Numbered from the stretch's first letter, positions 1 through 11,112 are shown. The stretch is 64,000 nucleotides of DNA from Tubulanus polymorphus (GCF_964204645.1 NC_134034.1:8365414-8429413), one strand, 5' to 3'. The notes: generated by a model from the letters alone, not told the origin. Numbers and translations: made by a program.

Positions 1-236
1 TAAAAAAAAATCACACACATTATACAATCAGCTATTATCTTAGAACATCCCAATGCTGTGAATGTCTACGCTTAGATTGATATCAGTTAATTGCAGACAT
101 GTTACGTGTGTGGTGGCGATTCGATGGTATTTTGAATAGAGAGTGCGGTTTTAAGGACGAGGACATCATTAATTTTGAGGACATCGAGATTTTTGGAGTA
201 TAGTGCGTCGGTGTGTGAGCAGGTTAGCGGTAATAA

Positions 237-903
237 TCCCCTAGGTCAAAAAAGCCCATCGGTAAAAATCCCCAATACTTCCAAAAGTAGGTACAAATCC
301 CCCTCTTTTTGAATGGAGTGTAACGTCAATTAATTTCATATTAATATATCATATATCGCCGTTGAACTCAATAAGGATATATCATGACCAAACAAACTAT
401 ATAGTATACACTATTTGCGCATTATAACATACTAAAAATTAACAGTAGTTCATTAGTACTAAATTCGCACTTAAAGTTAACGCGCGCAGCTTAATGAAAG
501 GGTTCATTGCACATTTCAAATATATCACACTAGCATGAATCTTATGACATTTCATTTTGAAAGTTCATTACTTCTGATCATTCATTCATGGCATCGCACA
601 GCTGAAATATACCACGAGTTATCAAGCGTCCACAGTTCAAAACTAATCCAGTTCGAATTGTAAGATATATTGCATTTAAAAAGTTCATCATTGTCATTAG
701 TTATTACAAGTTGTTTCCTTCTAAACAGTTTACTAAATAAGAATTTATCGACGGCTGTGCAAACATAATTCAGTCTCAATTGCGAATGAATACGCTGCAA
801 AAGCACCATCTTGCTTTGAAATGTTCCTGAAAATCACCAAGTCGGCGTTTTACCTACTTTTGAATATTCGGGGATTTTTACCTATAGGGTATTTTTTTCC
901 TGG
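237..903. repeat. Long inverted repeat, foldback/MITE-like, unit 1
   Basis: Left arm 239-293 and right arm 851-903 are inverted complements of roughly 80% identity over about 53 bp. They share the perfect cores GGTAAAAATCCCC and AAAAGTAGGTA. Just inside and outside the left arm, GGTA-N-AAATCCCC-like subrepeats recur about every 30 bp (229, 261, 290). The 550-bp centre is AT-rich with no credible gene. It resembles a non-autonomous foldback or MITE-type element fixed in the repeat unit. No target-site duplication was found, so the class is uncertain. Confidence 0.55.
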
Positions 904-1130
904 TTTTTGTTTTGTTTTGTTTTGTTTTACCTACAACCGGGTGAGGGCAGTGTGTGATTACAGTTGGTCGAATATGCAATTTTTGTCGGAAATGAGCTGA
1001 ACATAGTACCATAAAAATCGAAATTTTTTGAAGTTTTATGTCTGAAAGTCTGGTATTGATTGGACTGCTAATTACTTAAATACTCTCTGTAATTGATTAC
1101 TTAATATGGGTTTTCTTCCTTTTTTATTTT

Positions 1131-1554
1131 TGGCAAACCGTCGAATATCCATAAATATCCATATATGGGCATGTATATCCGTCGAATATGGAGAATGAAT
1201 TGAATTATTACACAGCGAACCGTCGAATATGCGTCGAATATGGAACATTATTTATATGATTATTTTTGGTGAACCGTCGAATATGCGTTGAATATGGTCA
1301 CTCCATCTGAAATGGTTTTTCCGGACCCCGTCGAATACGGTGACCCCTTTTTTCAGTTCAAAAATGTTGGTAACTATCAGTGATTTTCGGTATTAGCTTG
1401 TTTGATACGCTAATACAGTATCTAAATCAACTTATTGTGACTTAATATCCGAGATAAATGAATCTGATATCGGAAACGAGAGTGACAAAAAAGTTCAAAA
1501 TTTCAAATTGATTTTTCTCAGTTTCGATAAAAGTGCATATTCGACGGTTCGCCA
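1131..1554. repeat. Short element bounded by CGTCGAATAT inverted repeats, unit 1
   Basis: The ends form a 20-bp terminal inverted repeat with 18 matches: TGGCAAACCGTCGAATATCC at 1131-1150, and the complement of 1535-1554 reading TGGCGAACCGTCGAATATGC. The motif CGTCGAATATG or close variants recurs inside, near 1182, 1212, 1223, 1277 and 1329. The 424-bp size, inverted ends and lack of coding capacity suggest a MITE-like element. It ends only about 30 bp before the H4 promoter motif cluster, so it could instead be a regulatory repeat. Copies occur at the same offset in every unit. Confidence 0.5.
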
Positions 1555-1585
1555 GAAACCCAGCGAATTTCTCAAAGCACTACGG

Positions 1586-1807
1586 CATAGGAACGACACC
1601 GACAGGGATACGGTGGCCGAGTCGCGCGAAGCACTGCCGACATAGGCGACCTATGCAGCTTGTGCTTTGAATGACATAGAGAGCGTAGTGTCGGAGCGGC
1701 GGACCCTATGCAGCCTGTGCTTCGAACGGCATAGTACGCGTAATGCTTCGGCGATGTACGAGTGCATAGGAGGGCTATGCACGACACTACATACGGCGTC
1801 GTATAAA
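1586..1807 (+). promoter_or_regulatory. H4 promoter with CATAG/CTATG cluster, unit 1
   Basis: A TATA box (TATAAA, 1802-1807) lies 102 bp before the H4 start codon. Upstream, eight copies of CATAG or its complement CTATG occur within 194 bp (1586, 1641, 1651, 1675, 1706, 1730, 1765, 1775). The last pair forms an 8-bp inverted repeat, GTGCATAG and CTATGCAC, with a 5-nt spacer, 19 bp upstream of TATA. Part of the cluster is a 55-bp tandem duplication (1641-1695 and 1696-1750). No CCAAT box is seen here, unlike the H3 and H2A promoters. The TATA box is a standard element; a role for the CATAG motif is inference. Confidence 0.7.
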
Positions 1808-1861
1808 GCGCATCGGCGCTCGGGTCGGGCTATCATTCGTACATTCGACTCGTCGTTGTGA

Positions 1862-2221
<360 letters not shown>

Positions 2222-2278
2222 GCAGCTCAGCCCAGCGCGCAGCGGTCGCGGCCGCGGCGCCTGAGAAAACAACAACAC

Positions 2279-2317
2279 GGTCCTTATCAGGACCACTTCA
2301 ACTTCCCAGAAAGAGCC
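2279..2317 (+). terminator. Histone mRNA 3' stem-loop and HDE, H4 unit 1
   Basis: GGTCCTTATCAGGACC at 2279-2294 forms a 6-bp stem with a 4-nt loop, the known binding site of stem-loop binding protein. After a 12-nt gap the histone downstream element CAGAAAGAGCC (2307-2317) provides the U7 snRNA pairing site. Together they direct cleavage without polyadenylation, typical of replication-dependent histone mRNAs. Confidence 0.95.
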
Positions 2318-4811
2318 AGTGGTAGTGCGCTGACCCGGTGCCTCGCTTTTTGCTTCACACCCTCGCCCATATGTTATTAACGTAACGTGCCCTTGTTGTC
2401 GGTGTATGTCGGACACGATGGCTAAACGGTCCGAATTAATTTCGAGGGATTAATCACGCGTACATCATACGTACGTACATACACATACACATACACACAC
2501 ACATAGGTACACGGATAATAGTAATTTTAATGTTGATTGATAAATACGTAATTGCGTTTGTTTTCGGTGTTTTGTTGAAGTTTTTTTTCGGCCCCCGCTT
2601 TTCGCGGGTGCGATCGATTGATCGTTAATGACTTTGATTTTGGGTCGGGCGATGAAAAAAAGCCAGTGCAGAAGGAATTGTAGTACGCATGTATGGTTTC
2701 GCAAACACGAGTACTTCTGAATATATAGGACATCATTCGGGGTATTTTACATATCGAAGCACTTTACTTTCTATAGGCGATTGAAATTAAAAATCGAATC
2801 AGTTATTTAGGGCCTATGCGAGGGGAAAACACACGCCGGGCGATTAGATTCGAGCTGGACAATTGAAAGTTGGCGCGCATAAATGAATATAGGCCTACGT
2901 ACGTACACACGGTACCTCAACTCGGTCTTAATACGTGCCGCCGCCGCCGCCGGTAGAAGGAACCATCGTTTTTATATCCGTTCTTTTTTTGTAACGCGTC
3001 TGGCGCTGTATTGATTGTCACCATCGAAAAACGACTAAGCTTCGTCGTCAACCGACCGATTTGGGTCGTCGTCCGAGATAAAATAAGAAAGAATCCGATC
3101 CATTGCACGAAGTATGTATCGTAGACCTATAGACCTATAGCTAACGATAGTGCAGTGGTCTCTTTAGTTTCTCTTGTAACGTAATCGCGCGCGACGGCGA
3201 GCCGAGTCTCATTTCGTCGTAAATGGCGATGGCATTATTTTATGTAATTCTATGTAAACGGCCTTATTTCTATGTAGCTAGCTGCCTGCCTGCCGCGGCT
3301 TATTGCGGCTCGGGGGTGGGTGTGGTTACTGCGAGGCCGGTCGCACGAACGACTCGGATCTGCTGCGTGCAGTACGCTTTGATCGTGATTTTTCGAGATC
3401 AGCTTTGAAGCTTATAGAACTTCATCGTCTCCGTGTATGTATATATATGTATACGGGATTTTTCCGATTACATGCTTTCCATTAGTTCGATCGCTCGCGC
3501 CGCCGCGTGTCTGCTCTGGGGAGTGTGGAATGACCTATCTTTTCTCGGGGAGAAAAATATACGTCAAACCATGGCCACAGCTAGCTAAATGATCGATAAG
3601 GCCTAAATACCTAAGGCACTTTTTTCAACGGCGATGATGGCATTGATTTATAAAACACCGGCCAGCTTCAAAAATGTAATTGACAATAGAGATAAACTAG
3701 AGTGGCCAATGACAACGTAATGATGAAACCATTCCGCAACGTTGTTGCCGGCGGCCCCCGCCGTTTTGTTAAGTTACTTCATGCGAATTGTTCGGCGCGC
3801 CGATGACGATTATATCGACGACGACGACGACGATGATGTATATAGGTTCATCCGTATTTTACGCCGCCGTTTTTAAAACACCATACATATTCATTCGTGT
3901 GCATGGTTGGGATGCGCGCGTTTAATCGCATTTCATCGATCCTGTCTGCATCGCGCGCGGCGGATAGATTTTTGTTCGTTTGTCAACAACTCTGATTACA
4001 AACGTTCATACCGTGTCAACAAGAGTTTTCAGTTAGGCCTACAACAACGTACGCGTACGTGTGCAAATTTCGTTTCTCGCATTTATTAATGAGCAGTAAT
4101 TGACTATACGACACGACGCCGCAGTTGTACGTCGATTAGTCGCGCGTCGAATATTATGAGAAAAAAACAATTCGAAGTTTTGAACATTTTTGTCGCCCCT
4201 CTCTTTTTTAATTCATTTGTTTATTTCCTGAATATATGATATATAAACTGATGCAAAATAACAGCAGGGTAACACGCATTTTCCGACACATATCAGGTAG
4301 GTCCATTTAGCGTGGAAGTTAAGCAACGGTGGCCTGCCTGTCTGACTTGGGTACCTTATTAGGTTTTTGCCTTCAACGCTATCCGATATTGACACTGCTA
4401 CAATACATGCGATTTTACTGATTGCTTTCGAATTAATAAACCTATATTCATTTATTTATTTATTCGCTTATTTACTTATTTATCCGTTGAGAAATAATTC
4501 CTCATAATTTAGGCCCTAATTCGCTTACGTAATTGCGACTGCGCGGGTTCAAATTGGCCGTTGATTAATTCAGTTTAGCGCGAAGATATGTGATCATATC
4601 ATCGTTTCTATGACAGACATCGGTGTGTAATAATAGGGATGGGAGATGATAGCCTATGGCATGGCATGTGAGCAAAAAACGATCACGGATATCGGCGTAC
4701 ATCGCTGTGGTGAGGGAAGGCAGTGTATTTATTTACATCGAACGAAACGCGTCGATCGCGGCCGCCGGCTGCTCCCGGCGCTTCACTTCCTTTATTCAAA
4801 TAGCCGGCCGA
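2318..4811. other. H4-H3 spacer, unit 1: microsatellites and 5S-like fragment, no gene
   Basis: This 2.5-kb stretch shows no credible coding region; its open frames are short and change between units because of microsatellite length. It holds a CA-rich tract (about 2481-2510), a CCG tract (2938-2952), a TA tract (near 3440), a GAC tract (3817-3831), the 5S rRNA-like fragment (4301-4354), and an ATTT-rich tract (4448-4485). The palindrome TTAGGCCCTAA-like motif near 4510 recurs near 9057 in the other spacer. Confidence 0.75.
4301..4354 (+). pseudogene. 5S rRNA-like fragment, unit 1
   Basis: GAAGTTAAGCAACG (4315-4328) matches the internal box A region of protostome 5S rRNA genes as I know them. 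The second conserved block ACTTGG (4345-4350) follows 20 nt after GAAGTTAAGC, against about 19 nt in real 5S. Flanking bases are only loosely 5S-like, and the 5' and 3' thirds of the gene are not recognisable. It is best read as a degraded 5S gene or part of a 5S-derived SINE, on the same strand as H4 and H3. Confidence 0.5.
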
Positions 4812-4876
4812 CCAATCGGCGCCCGACTATGCGAGCCAATCGCGTTCGCGCAGCGCGCCGACCGAGCGTCGATAAA
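4812..4876 (+). promoter_or_regulatory. H3 promoter, unit 1
   Basis: Two CCAAT boxes (4812-4816 and 4836-4840), 24 bp apart, precede a TATA-like GATAAA (4871-4876) that lies 70 bp before the H3 start codon. Paired CCAAT boxes are common in S-phase histone promoters. Confidence 0.75.
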
Positions 4877-4933
4877 CCGGCCGGCGACACTATAGTCGTA
4901 CTATTGTAACGTTACATCGTTCGCTCTAGTTGA

Positions 4934-5356
<423 letters not shown>

Positions 5357-5402
5357 GTCGGACGACTATACGCGTCGTCGCATAATTGTAGACAACACTT
5401 AC

Positions 5403-5441
5403 GGTCCTTCTCAGGACCACTTAAAACTCCCAGAAAGAGCC
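5403..5441 (+). terminator. 3' stem-loop and HDE, H3 unit 1
   Basis: GGTCCTTCTCAGGACC at 5403-5418; the loop is TCTC, whereas H4 and H2A have TATC. The downstream element CAGAAAGAGCC is at 5431-5441. Confidence 0.95.
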
Positions 5442-6987
5442 GGTGTGTTTTGCCTGCCTCGCCTCGCTTTTGCTTCCCCTCGGTTCCTCTTGCATTGTTG
5501 AGAAATTGGCGACAAGAAAAAACAAAAACAAAAATCAATCACTCGCCAATGCAATAATGCTACGTATTTATTAGGATCGCGTCGGTTGTCGTGCCTGTGC
5601 GCTGTGCGGGCCTCCGTTTAACAATATTTATACTCGGCCCGTTGTATGTAGTAGGTACGTGGTGATCGTTTGTATTACTAGAAAACGCGAACGTGTTTCG
5701 CTTCTTTTTTTGTTGGTCCGGCCGCCGATTGTAATCGATTATTATTCTTCGCTGCATTTGGCGCACGAAACAAGACGCCTCGGGTGAACCCGACGTCAAA
5801 CCTACGTTCGGTCGGTTTTGCCGTGCCGCGACTATTTCGACGTCGGTTCGCGCAAAAACGATCCATCTTTTTCCCCGGCTTGCTGTCTCGCTGTATTATA
5901 TACGATCTGTTCTGGCAGAATAAATGATACGGAATGGTGAAATTCAGAGCGCCCAAAACTATGCGTCGACTGATAAATCGATACAAAACTCAACATATAG
6001 AATTCCTTCGCCATATACGAGCCGAAGCATCAATCGCCGGTTTTAACCGCACTGAATCAATCCTCTTGAGGAAACTGCATTCGTGTTGGTTTGTTTTAAG
6101 TTTTTCAGTCGTAAGTTTTTATCTTCCGCTTTTAATTGTCTAGCGACAAAAGTTTCGAGGAGTCGGCATTACTAGAAATCTTACGTCGGTTATCCCAGTT
6201 TTGAGCGTCGTATCGGCCCCCCTCGGTCGCCTAAGACGACAGACAGGCTGCGTGCGTGCTGCGTAATCAGGATTATTAGGGGGTGTCTGTCTGGTGGTCG
6301 TGCCACAAATTCCCAAGGCCATTTGTTTCCGAGGTTGTAGGCGTTCAAATTGCCATTCTCATTTCGATCCGAGTATAATATTATACGATGCATAATATCA
6401 GAAGACAATTTGTTGCCGTTTCAAAGTTTGGCCCGAGATTTTATCATTCGACATTTCACCGTTCATACCAACCAACGGGTATCGGCCTAGTGCGCCGCGT
6501 ACAAACATGTTTGCGGTTGACATTTTTTTCTCGGCAGTTTAATAATGCATTTCATAAAATTTCAATTGCATTTCCTCGAAAATTGATATATACGCACACA
6601 GAGATTCGCGCTTGTTGCTCTCTGCTCCTCAGTCGGTTAGTTATAGCGCGCTATTTAATAATTACAGCGCGTCACATTCTATGTAATCTGATATGTATTG
6701 TTCTTCAACGGGACTCGCATGTTTCGTGTGTAGGCGCGCGTATTTCTTTCAGTCATTTTTTTCAAGTAACGAAGACAACGACCCGGACAAAATCAAGAAG
6801 AAACCCGTCAGTCACAAAATCCACAAAACAAATAAATAAACCAACAAAAACGAAACAAAAAATCAACGCGTACTACATACATATATAGACAATAATTACG
6901 TACGACGAGTCGAGTCGAGTCCTCGGTCGGTACGGTACGCAGGGTAAAAGGCGAAGCAAAGCGAGGCGACGGGAAAGCGCAAAAACT
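5442..6987. other. H3-H2B spacer between convergent genes, unit 1
   Basis: A 1.5-kb spacer between the 3' ends of H3 and H2B. I see no credible gene, RNA gene or clear repeat family. Several open frames of 60-166 codons occur on both strands, but they have no recognisable domains; one loses its reading in other units because unit 1 has an additional CAAC near 6470. Confidence 0.65.
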
Positions 6988-7026
6988 GGCCCTTTCTGGG
7001 AATTTGAAGTGGTCCTGATAAGGACC
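6988..7026 (-). terminator. 3' stem-loop and HDE, H2B unit 1
   Basis: On the minus strand the stem-loop GGTCCTTATCAGGACC (7026 down to 7011) is followed by the downstream element CCAGAAAGGGCC (6999 down to 6988). The stem-loop begins 51 nt after the H2B stop codon. Confidence 0.95.
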
Positions 7027-7076
7027 GTTGGTTGATGCCCGATGGCGTAGGTACACACGCGCGCACGTAGCGCCGT

Positions 7077-7448
7077 TTACTTCGAACCGGTGTACTTGGT
7101 GACGGCCTTCGTACCCTCGCTGACGGCGTGCTTGGCCAGCTCTCCCGGCAACAGCAGTCTGACGGCGGTCTGGATTTCCCGACTGGTGATGGTCGATCGC
7201 TTGTTGTAGTGCGTCAGGCGTGACGCCTCGGCGGCGATCCTCTCGAAGATATCGTTGACGAAGCTGTTCATGATGCTCATGGCCTTCGCGGAGATTCCCG
7301 TGTCGGGGTGAACTTGCTTCAACACCTTGTAAATGTAGATGCTGTAGCTTTCCTTTCTTCTCTTCCTCCTTTTCTTGTCACCGGTGTGAGCGGCTTTAGC
7401 CTTGGTGGCTGCCTTCTTGGCACCTTTGCTTGAAACTTTCGGCGGCAT
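7077..7448 (-). CDS. H2B: Histone H2B, unit 1
   Basis: Core histone H2B, which dimerises with H2A and docks on the H3-H4 tetramer. The protein has 123 residues, normal for the family: a basic tail starting [12 protein letters not shown] with a [10 protein letters not shown] run, the histone fold from about residue 35 ([16 protein letters not shown]), and the C-terminal helix ending AVTKYTGSK, which contains the lysine equivalent to the ubiquitinated K120 of vertebrates. The tail is of the mollusc/annelid kind. The gene is intronless and divergent from H2A across a 231-bp promoter. This pairing suits equal output of the two dimer partners. Confidence 0.97.
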   Translation of the reverse strand: MPPKVSSKGAKKAATKAKAAHTGDKKRRKRRKESYSIYIYKVLKQVHPDTGISAKAMSIMNSFVNDIFERIAAEASRLTHYNKRSTITSREIQTAVRLLLPGELAKHAVSEGTKAVTKYTGSK

Positions 7449-7679
7449 GACGACTGTGCGTTAGCGAATGCGAAATAACACCGGCGCGCAACGCGCCAAC
7501 CGTATTTATGTGAGCGCGCCGGCTCCCGTCGAGCGACCAATCAGCGCATCTGTTGATCGCCTGGCACTCGGCGCCGAGTATAAGTTCGTTCAGGCGCGCC
7601 GCGTACGCGAACGTTCACACGCACTGTTTCATTCGTTGTCAACGTCGTCGTATCGTCAAATTTGATATCACCGATCAAC
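7449..7679. promoter_or_regulatory. Divergent H2B/H2A promoter, unit 1
   Basis: The 231 bp between the two start codons hold a CCAAT box (7537-7541), a TATA box for H2A (TATAAG, 7579-7584, 96 bp before its start codon) and a TATA-like ATAAATA on the minus strand for H2B (7503-7509, 55 bp before its start codon). The single CCAAT box sits between the two TATA elements and may serve both genes. Confidence 0.8.
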
Positions 7680-8054
7680 ATGTCTGGCCGAGGTAAAGGA
7701 GGAAAAGCGAAAGGCAAGGCCAAGAGCCGCTCGTCCCGCGCAGGGTTGCAGTTCCCGGTCGGAAGGATCCATCGTCTTCTCCGCAAAGGAAACTACGCCG
7801 AACGTATCGGAGCCGGAGCGCCGGTGTACCTAGCCGCCGTCATGGAATACTTGGCCGCCGAAGTGTTGGAGTTGGCCGGCAACGCCGCCCGCGACAACAA
7901 GAAGTCGAGAATCATCCCGCGACATCTGCAGTTGGCCATCCGCAACGACGAAGAGTTGAACAAGCTGCTTTCCGGTGTCACCATCGCCCAAGGCGGTGTA
8001 CTGCCCAACATCCAGGCCGTGCTTCTGCCGAAAAAGTCCGCCAAGTCCAAGTAG
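7680..8054 (+). CDS. H2A: Histone H2A (canonical), unit 1
   Basis: Core histone H2A, partner of H2B. From the ATG at 7680 it encodes 124 residues. The frame is open six codons further upstream, but there is no ATG there and every animal H2A begins SGRGK, so this start is firm. Features: basic tail [21 protein letters not shown], histone fold from about residue 25, acidic-patch residues in [14 protein letters not shown] and NDEELNKLL, and a short C-terminal tail [10 protein letters not shown] containing the lysine pair that is ubiquitinated in other animals. There is no C-terminal SQ motif, so it is not H2A.X, and none of the features of H2A.Z or macroH2A. A stem-loop follows the stop by 39 nt. 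Confidence 0.98.
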   Translation: MSGRGKGGKAKGKAKSRSSRAGLQFPVGRIHRLLRKGNYAERIGAGAPVYLAAVMEYLAAEVLELAGNAARDNKKSRIIPRHLQLAIRNDEELNKLLSGVTIAQGGVLPNIQAVLLPKKSAKSK

Positions 8055-8092
8055 ATCGCGTCCGTGTCCCGCGCGTCGCGCATCCAAGCAAC

Positions 8093-8131
8093 GGTCCTTA
8101 TCAGGACCACTTCAACTTCCCAGAAAGGGCC
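8093..8131 (+). terminator. 3' stem-loop and HDE, H2A unit 1
   Basis: GGTCCTTATCAGGACC at 8093-8108, then CAGAAAGGGCC at 8121-8131. The H2A and H2B downstream elements have AAAGGG where H4 and H3 have AAAGAG. Confidence 0.95.
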
Positions 8132-10209
8132 AGTACTGACCTCGCCTGCCTCGCTTATTGCTTCGGTGATCACGATGATATAATTTCGTTGTTGTTGTTG
8201 TTTGTTGTTGTTGTCGTTGTTGTTTTATCATCAGCGTGTACGGGGGGTATATACGTTATCAAGGCGTTGGCCCGCGTACGATCCCAGTTCCAATTCTCAT
8301 CGGCTTTCGCGGCGTCCACAATGAAAAACTGTGTGTGTTATGTACATTACATTTATTAGTAGGGCGACATTCGTCAGGCGTGTTTACATATGTACCCGGT
8401 ATTTATTTCTCTTCTATTCCCCCGACACCGACGACGGCAACAGCAAAAAGAAACGTGCAAAACAAGACAAACAAGCAATGCAGGGTTCAATACATGCAGC
8501 CCCTCAAATCCCCGAAGAACCCCTCAAATTCCAAAATTCGTTTGTTAGGGATGGAACAAACTCCCTCAAATTCATCTTAGTTTTAGTCGTCGCTCAAATT
8601 CAGAAAACCGCTGCATTGGCATTTTATACTGCATTGTCTTGGTAGCCTGGCTGGGTTAGTTAGAATCAATGGTAATAAGTGGGGGCTATAGGCCTCGTTA
8701 TCATCCCCGTAAAGTGTCCAAACTAACTTTCTCAATTATTTTGGAAGGTTTATTCGATTGCGAAGAGTCATTTTGACACATTTATCCAGGAGTTCAGAAA
8801 AACGGGGCCCTACGTACTTGAGCTGAATGTCGATATGGCGAGAGTTATTCTTACAAAATGCCGAAATCGGCAATTTTTCAAGTTGGTTGCTTAAAGAAGG
8901 ACTCAAATTTAAAAACAAACATTCGGTATTCGTCAAAATGTTCCGTTTGCGACGGAATGTTTTCCGGCAGCTTTTCGTCGAAACAATGCTCTTCAGTCGG
9001 GATTGGGCCCCGGCTATCCTAGACGAGTTCTTTCACCCAAAATCAAGTTGAACGGTTTAGGCCCTAATTAGTATATGGCATATAGTCGAATGTTGATAAG
9101 GTTATTCGATTCATTGGCGCCTAAATGCATTTCGCTAATTCTGATAAGTATTGTACTGGTACTGTGTGTTTTATGTATCGGTTAGGTTTTCGTCGCGAAA
9201 TATGACCCTCAATTTGGCGGTCACACCCTGAAAAACCGCTCAAATGCCCGTCACATTTCATAGCGATTGTCCTGTAGGAACCCCGTGCAATAACACCTTT
9301 CGCGTAGGACTATTTCCTTTCATAAAACACGATCATGCATCTTTTTGCGGCCCTGCAACGAAAGTCGTATAATATGCCTGCTTTCGAAATTACGTATATC
9401 GACATCGTTTTTAGCACGATTGCCTCCACCCACATCGTACAGCTATTCAAGACGTGTACGACATCATCATCGGCAGTACCGTCCTATATACTAGAAAGTA
9501 GTTACGCGCATATTTATACATAATTTCTATTGTAGATGTAAATGCGGGATTAAATCAGAACTAAATTTAAAGCTGAGGTATTCAACGAGACTCCAGTAGA
9601 CAGGAAACCGGCAAGGCAGCCATTTTTCTTTTCTATCAAAATGATTTAACCTGGTAGAAGTCATCTGCATCTATATTCTACTGTAACTCTTTCGGCAACC
9701 ACATACAATGTCCTTGGACGATTTGTGGATAATTTGTCATGTTATTTTGTATGATTATGTATACAGAATGTCAGATCTATATATGGTTAAAAAAAAACAA
9801 ACAACATCATCGGCACCAGTAGATTGTGTCAATCGCCGAGCGAGATCTCCAGGGCTAGTTTATTTAGTACACCGATTTAGTCCCTTTTTTCGTTGTGTGA
9901 ATGATGGCGGGTTCGCATCGCACGCGCGCGGCACCGGTATATTGCGCGATTCCCGGCGTAACCGCGCCATCGTGGGACGCACCGACAATACGTGCATGCA
10001 GTGCGGATAGCTATTTATTCATTTATTTACTACAGGATAGCAAATAGCTCGAAACTTCTATCAAAAACTTTCTTTCATAAAACACGATCATGCATCGTTT
10101 TGCGGCCCTGCAACGAAAGTCGTATATATGCCTTTCGAACTTACGTATCGACATCCTAACCCTAACCCCAACCCTAACAGCGAGTTAATGTAAATCCATG
10201 CAATGATCT
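8132..10209. other. H2A-to-next-H4 spacer, unit 1: small repeats, no gene
   Basis: About 2.1 kb without a credible gene. It begins with a GTT-rich tract (8188-8224). CTCAAAT occurs four times within 100 bp (8503, 8523, 8565, 8593). A segment of about 90 bp (9316-9407) is repeated in the same orientation with small changes at 10072-10156. The telomere-like block follows (10155-10178), and the unit ends in an A-run. The several open frames of 60-114 codons have no recognisable domains; they are carried unchanged in all units because the DNA itself is homogenised. Confidence 0.7.
10155..10178. repeat. Telomere-like block, unit 1
   Basis: Four consecutive CCCTAA-type repeats (complement of TTAGGG), the third with an additional C. 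Short interstitial block, 24 bp, directly after the second copy of the 90-bp direct repeat. Confidence 0.8.
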
Positions 10210-10445
10210 TAAAAAAAAATCACACACATTATACAATCAGCTATTATCTTAGAACATCCCAATGCTGTGAATGTCTACGCTTAGATTGATATCAGTTAAT
10301 TGCAGACATGTTACGTGTGTGGTGGCGATTCGATGGTATTTTGAATAGAGAGTGCGGTTTTAAGGACGAGGACATCATTAATTTTGAGGACATCGAGATT
10401 TTTGGAGTATAGTGCGTCGGTGTGTGAGCAGGTTAGCGGTAATAA

Positions 10446-11112
10446 TCCCCTAGGTCAAAAAAGCCCATCGGTAAAAATCCCCAATACTTCCAAAAGTAGG
10501 TACAAATCCCCCTCTTTTTGAATGGAGTGTAACGTCAATTAATTTCATATTAATATATCATATATCGCCGTTGAACTCAATAAGGATATATCATGACCAA
10601 ACAAACTATATAGTATACACTATTTGCGCATTATAACATACTAAAAATTAACAGTAGTTCATTAGTACTAAATTCGCACTTAAAGTTAACGCGCGCAGCT
10701 TAATGAAAGGGTTCATTGCACATTTCAAATATATCACACTAGCATGAATCTTATGACATTTCATTTTGAAAGTTCATTACTTCTGATCATTCATTCATGG
10801 CATCGCACAGCTGAAATATACCACGAGTTATCAAGCGTCCACAGTTCAAAACTAATCCAGTTCGAATTGTAAGATATATTGCATTTAAAAAGTTCATCAT
10901 TGTCATTAGTTATTACAAGTTGTTTCCTTCTAAACAGTTTACTAAATAAGAATTTATCGACGGCTGTGCAAACATAATTCAGTCTCAATTGCGAATGAAT
11001 ACGCTGCAAAAGCACCATCTTGCTTTGAAATGTTCCTGAAAATCACCAAGTCGGCGTTTTACCTACTTTTGAATATTCGGGGATTTTTACCTATAGGGTA
11101 TTTTTTTCCTGG
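10446..11112. repeat. Long inverted repeat, unit 2 copy
   Basis: Same element at the same place in unit 2, with no arm changes seen. Confidence 0.55.

Noticed and set aside
4540-4570. tRNA-like box B (GGGTTCAAATTGG)
   Set aside because: No matching box A at the right distance and no cloverleaf can be drawn; chance match or SINE remnant.
6388-6888. 166-codon frame in the H3-H2B spacer of unit 1
   Set aside because: Shorter or in another frame in the other units because of a 4-bp difference near 6470; no domain or codon bias.
7662-7679. Six-residue N-terminal extension of H2A
   Set aside because: It would need a TTG start; the ATG at 7680 gives the universal SGRGK tail.
8236-8645. Overlapping frames of 114 and 104 codons after H2A
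   Set aside because: Conserved between units only because the whole unit is homogenised; overlapping in two frames, low-complexity, no recognisable family.
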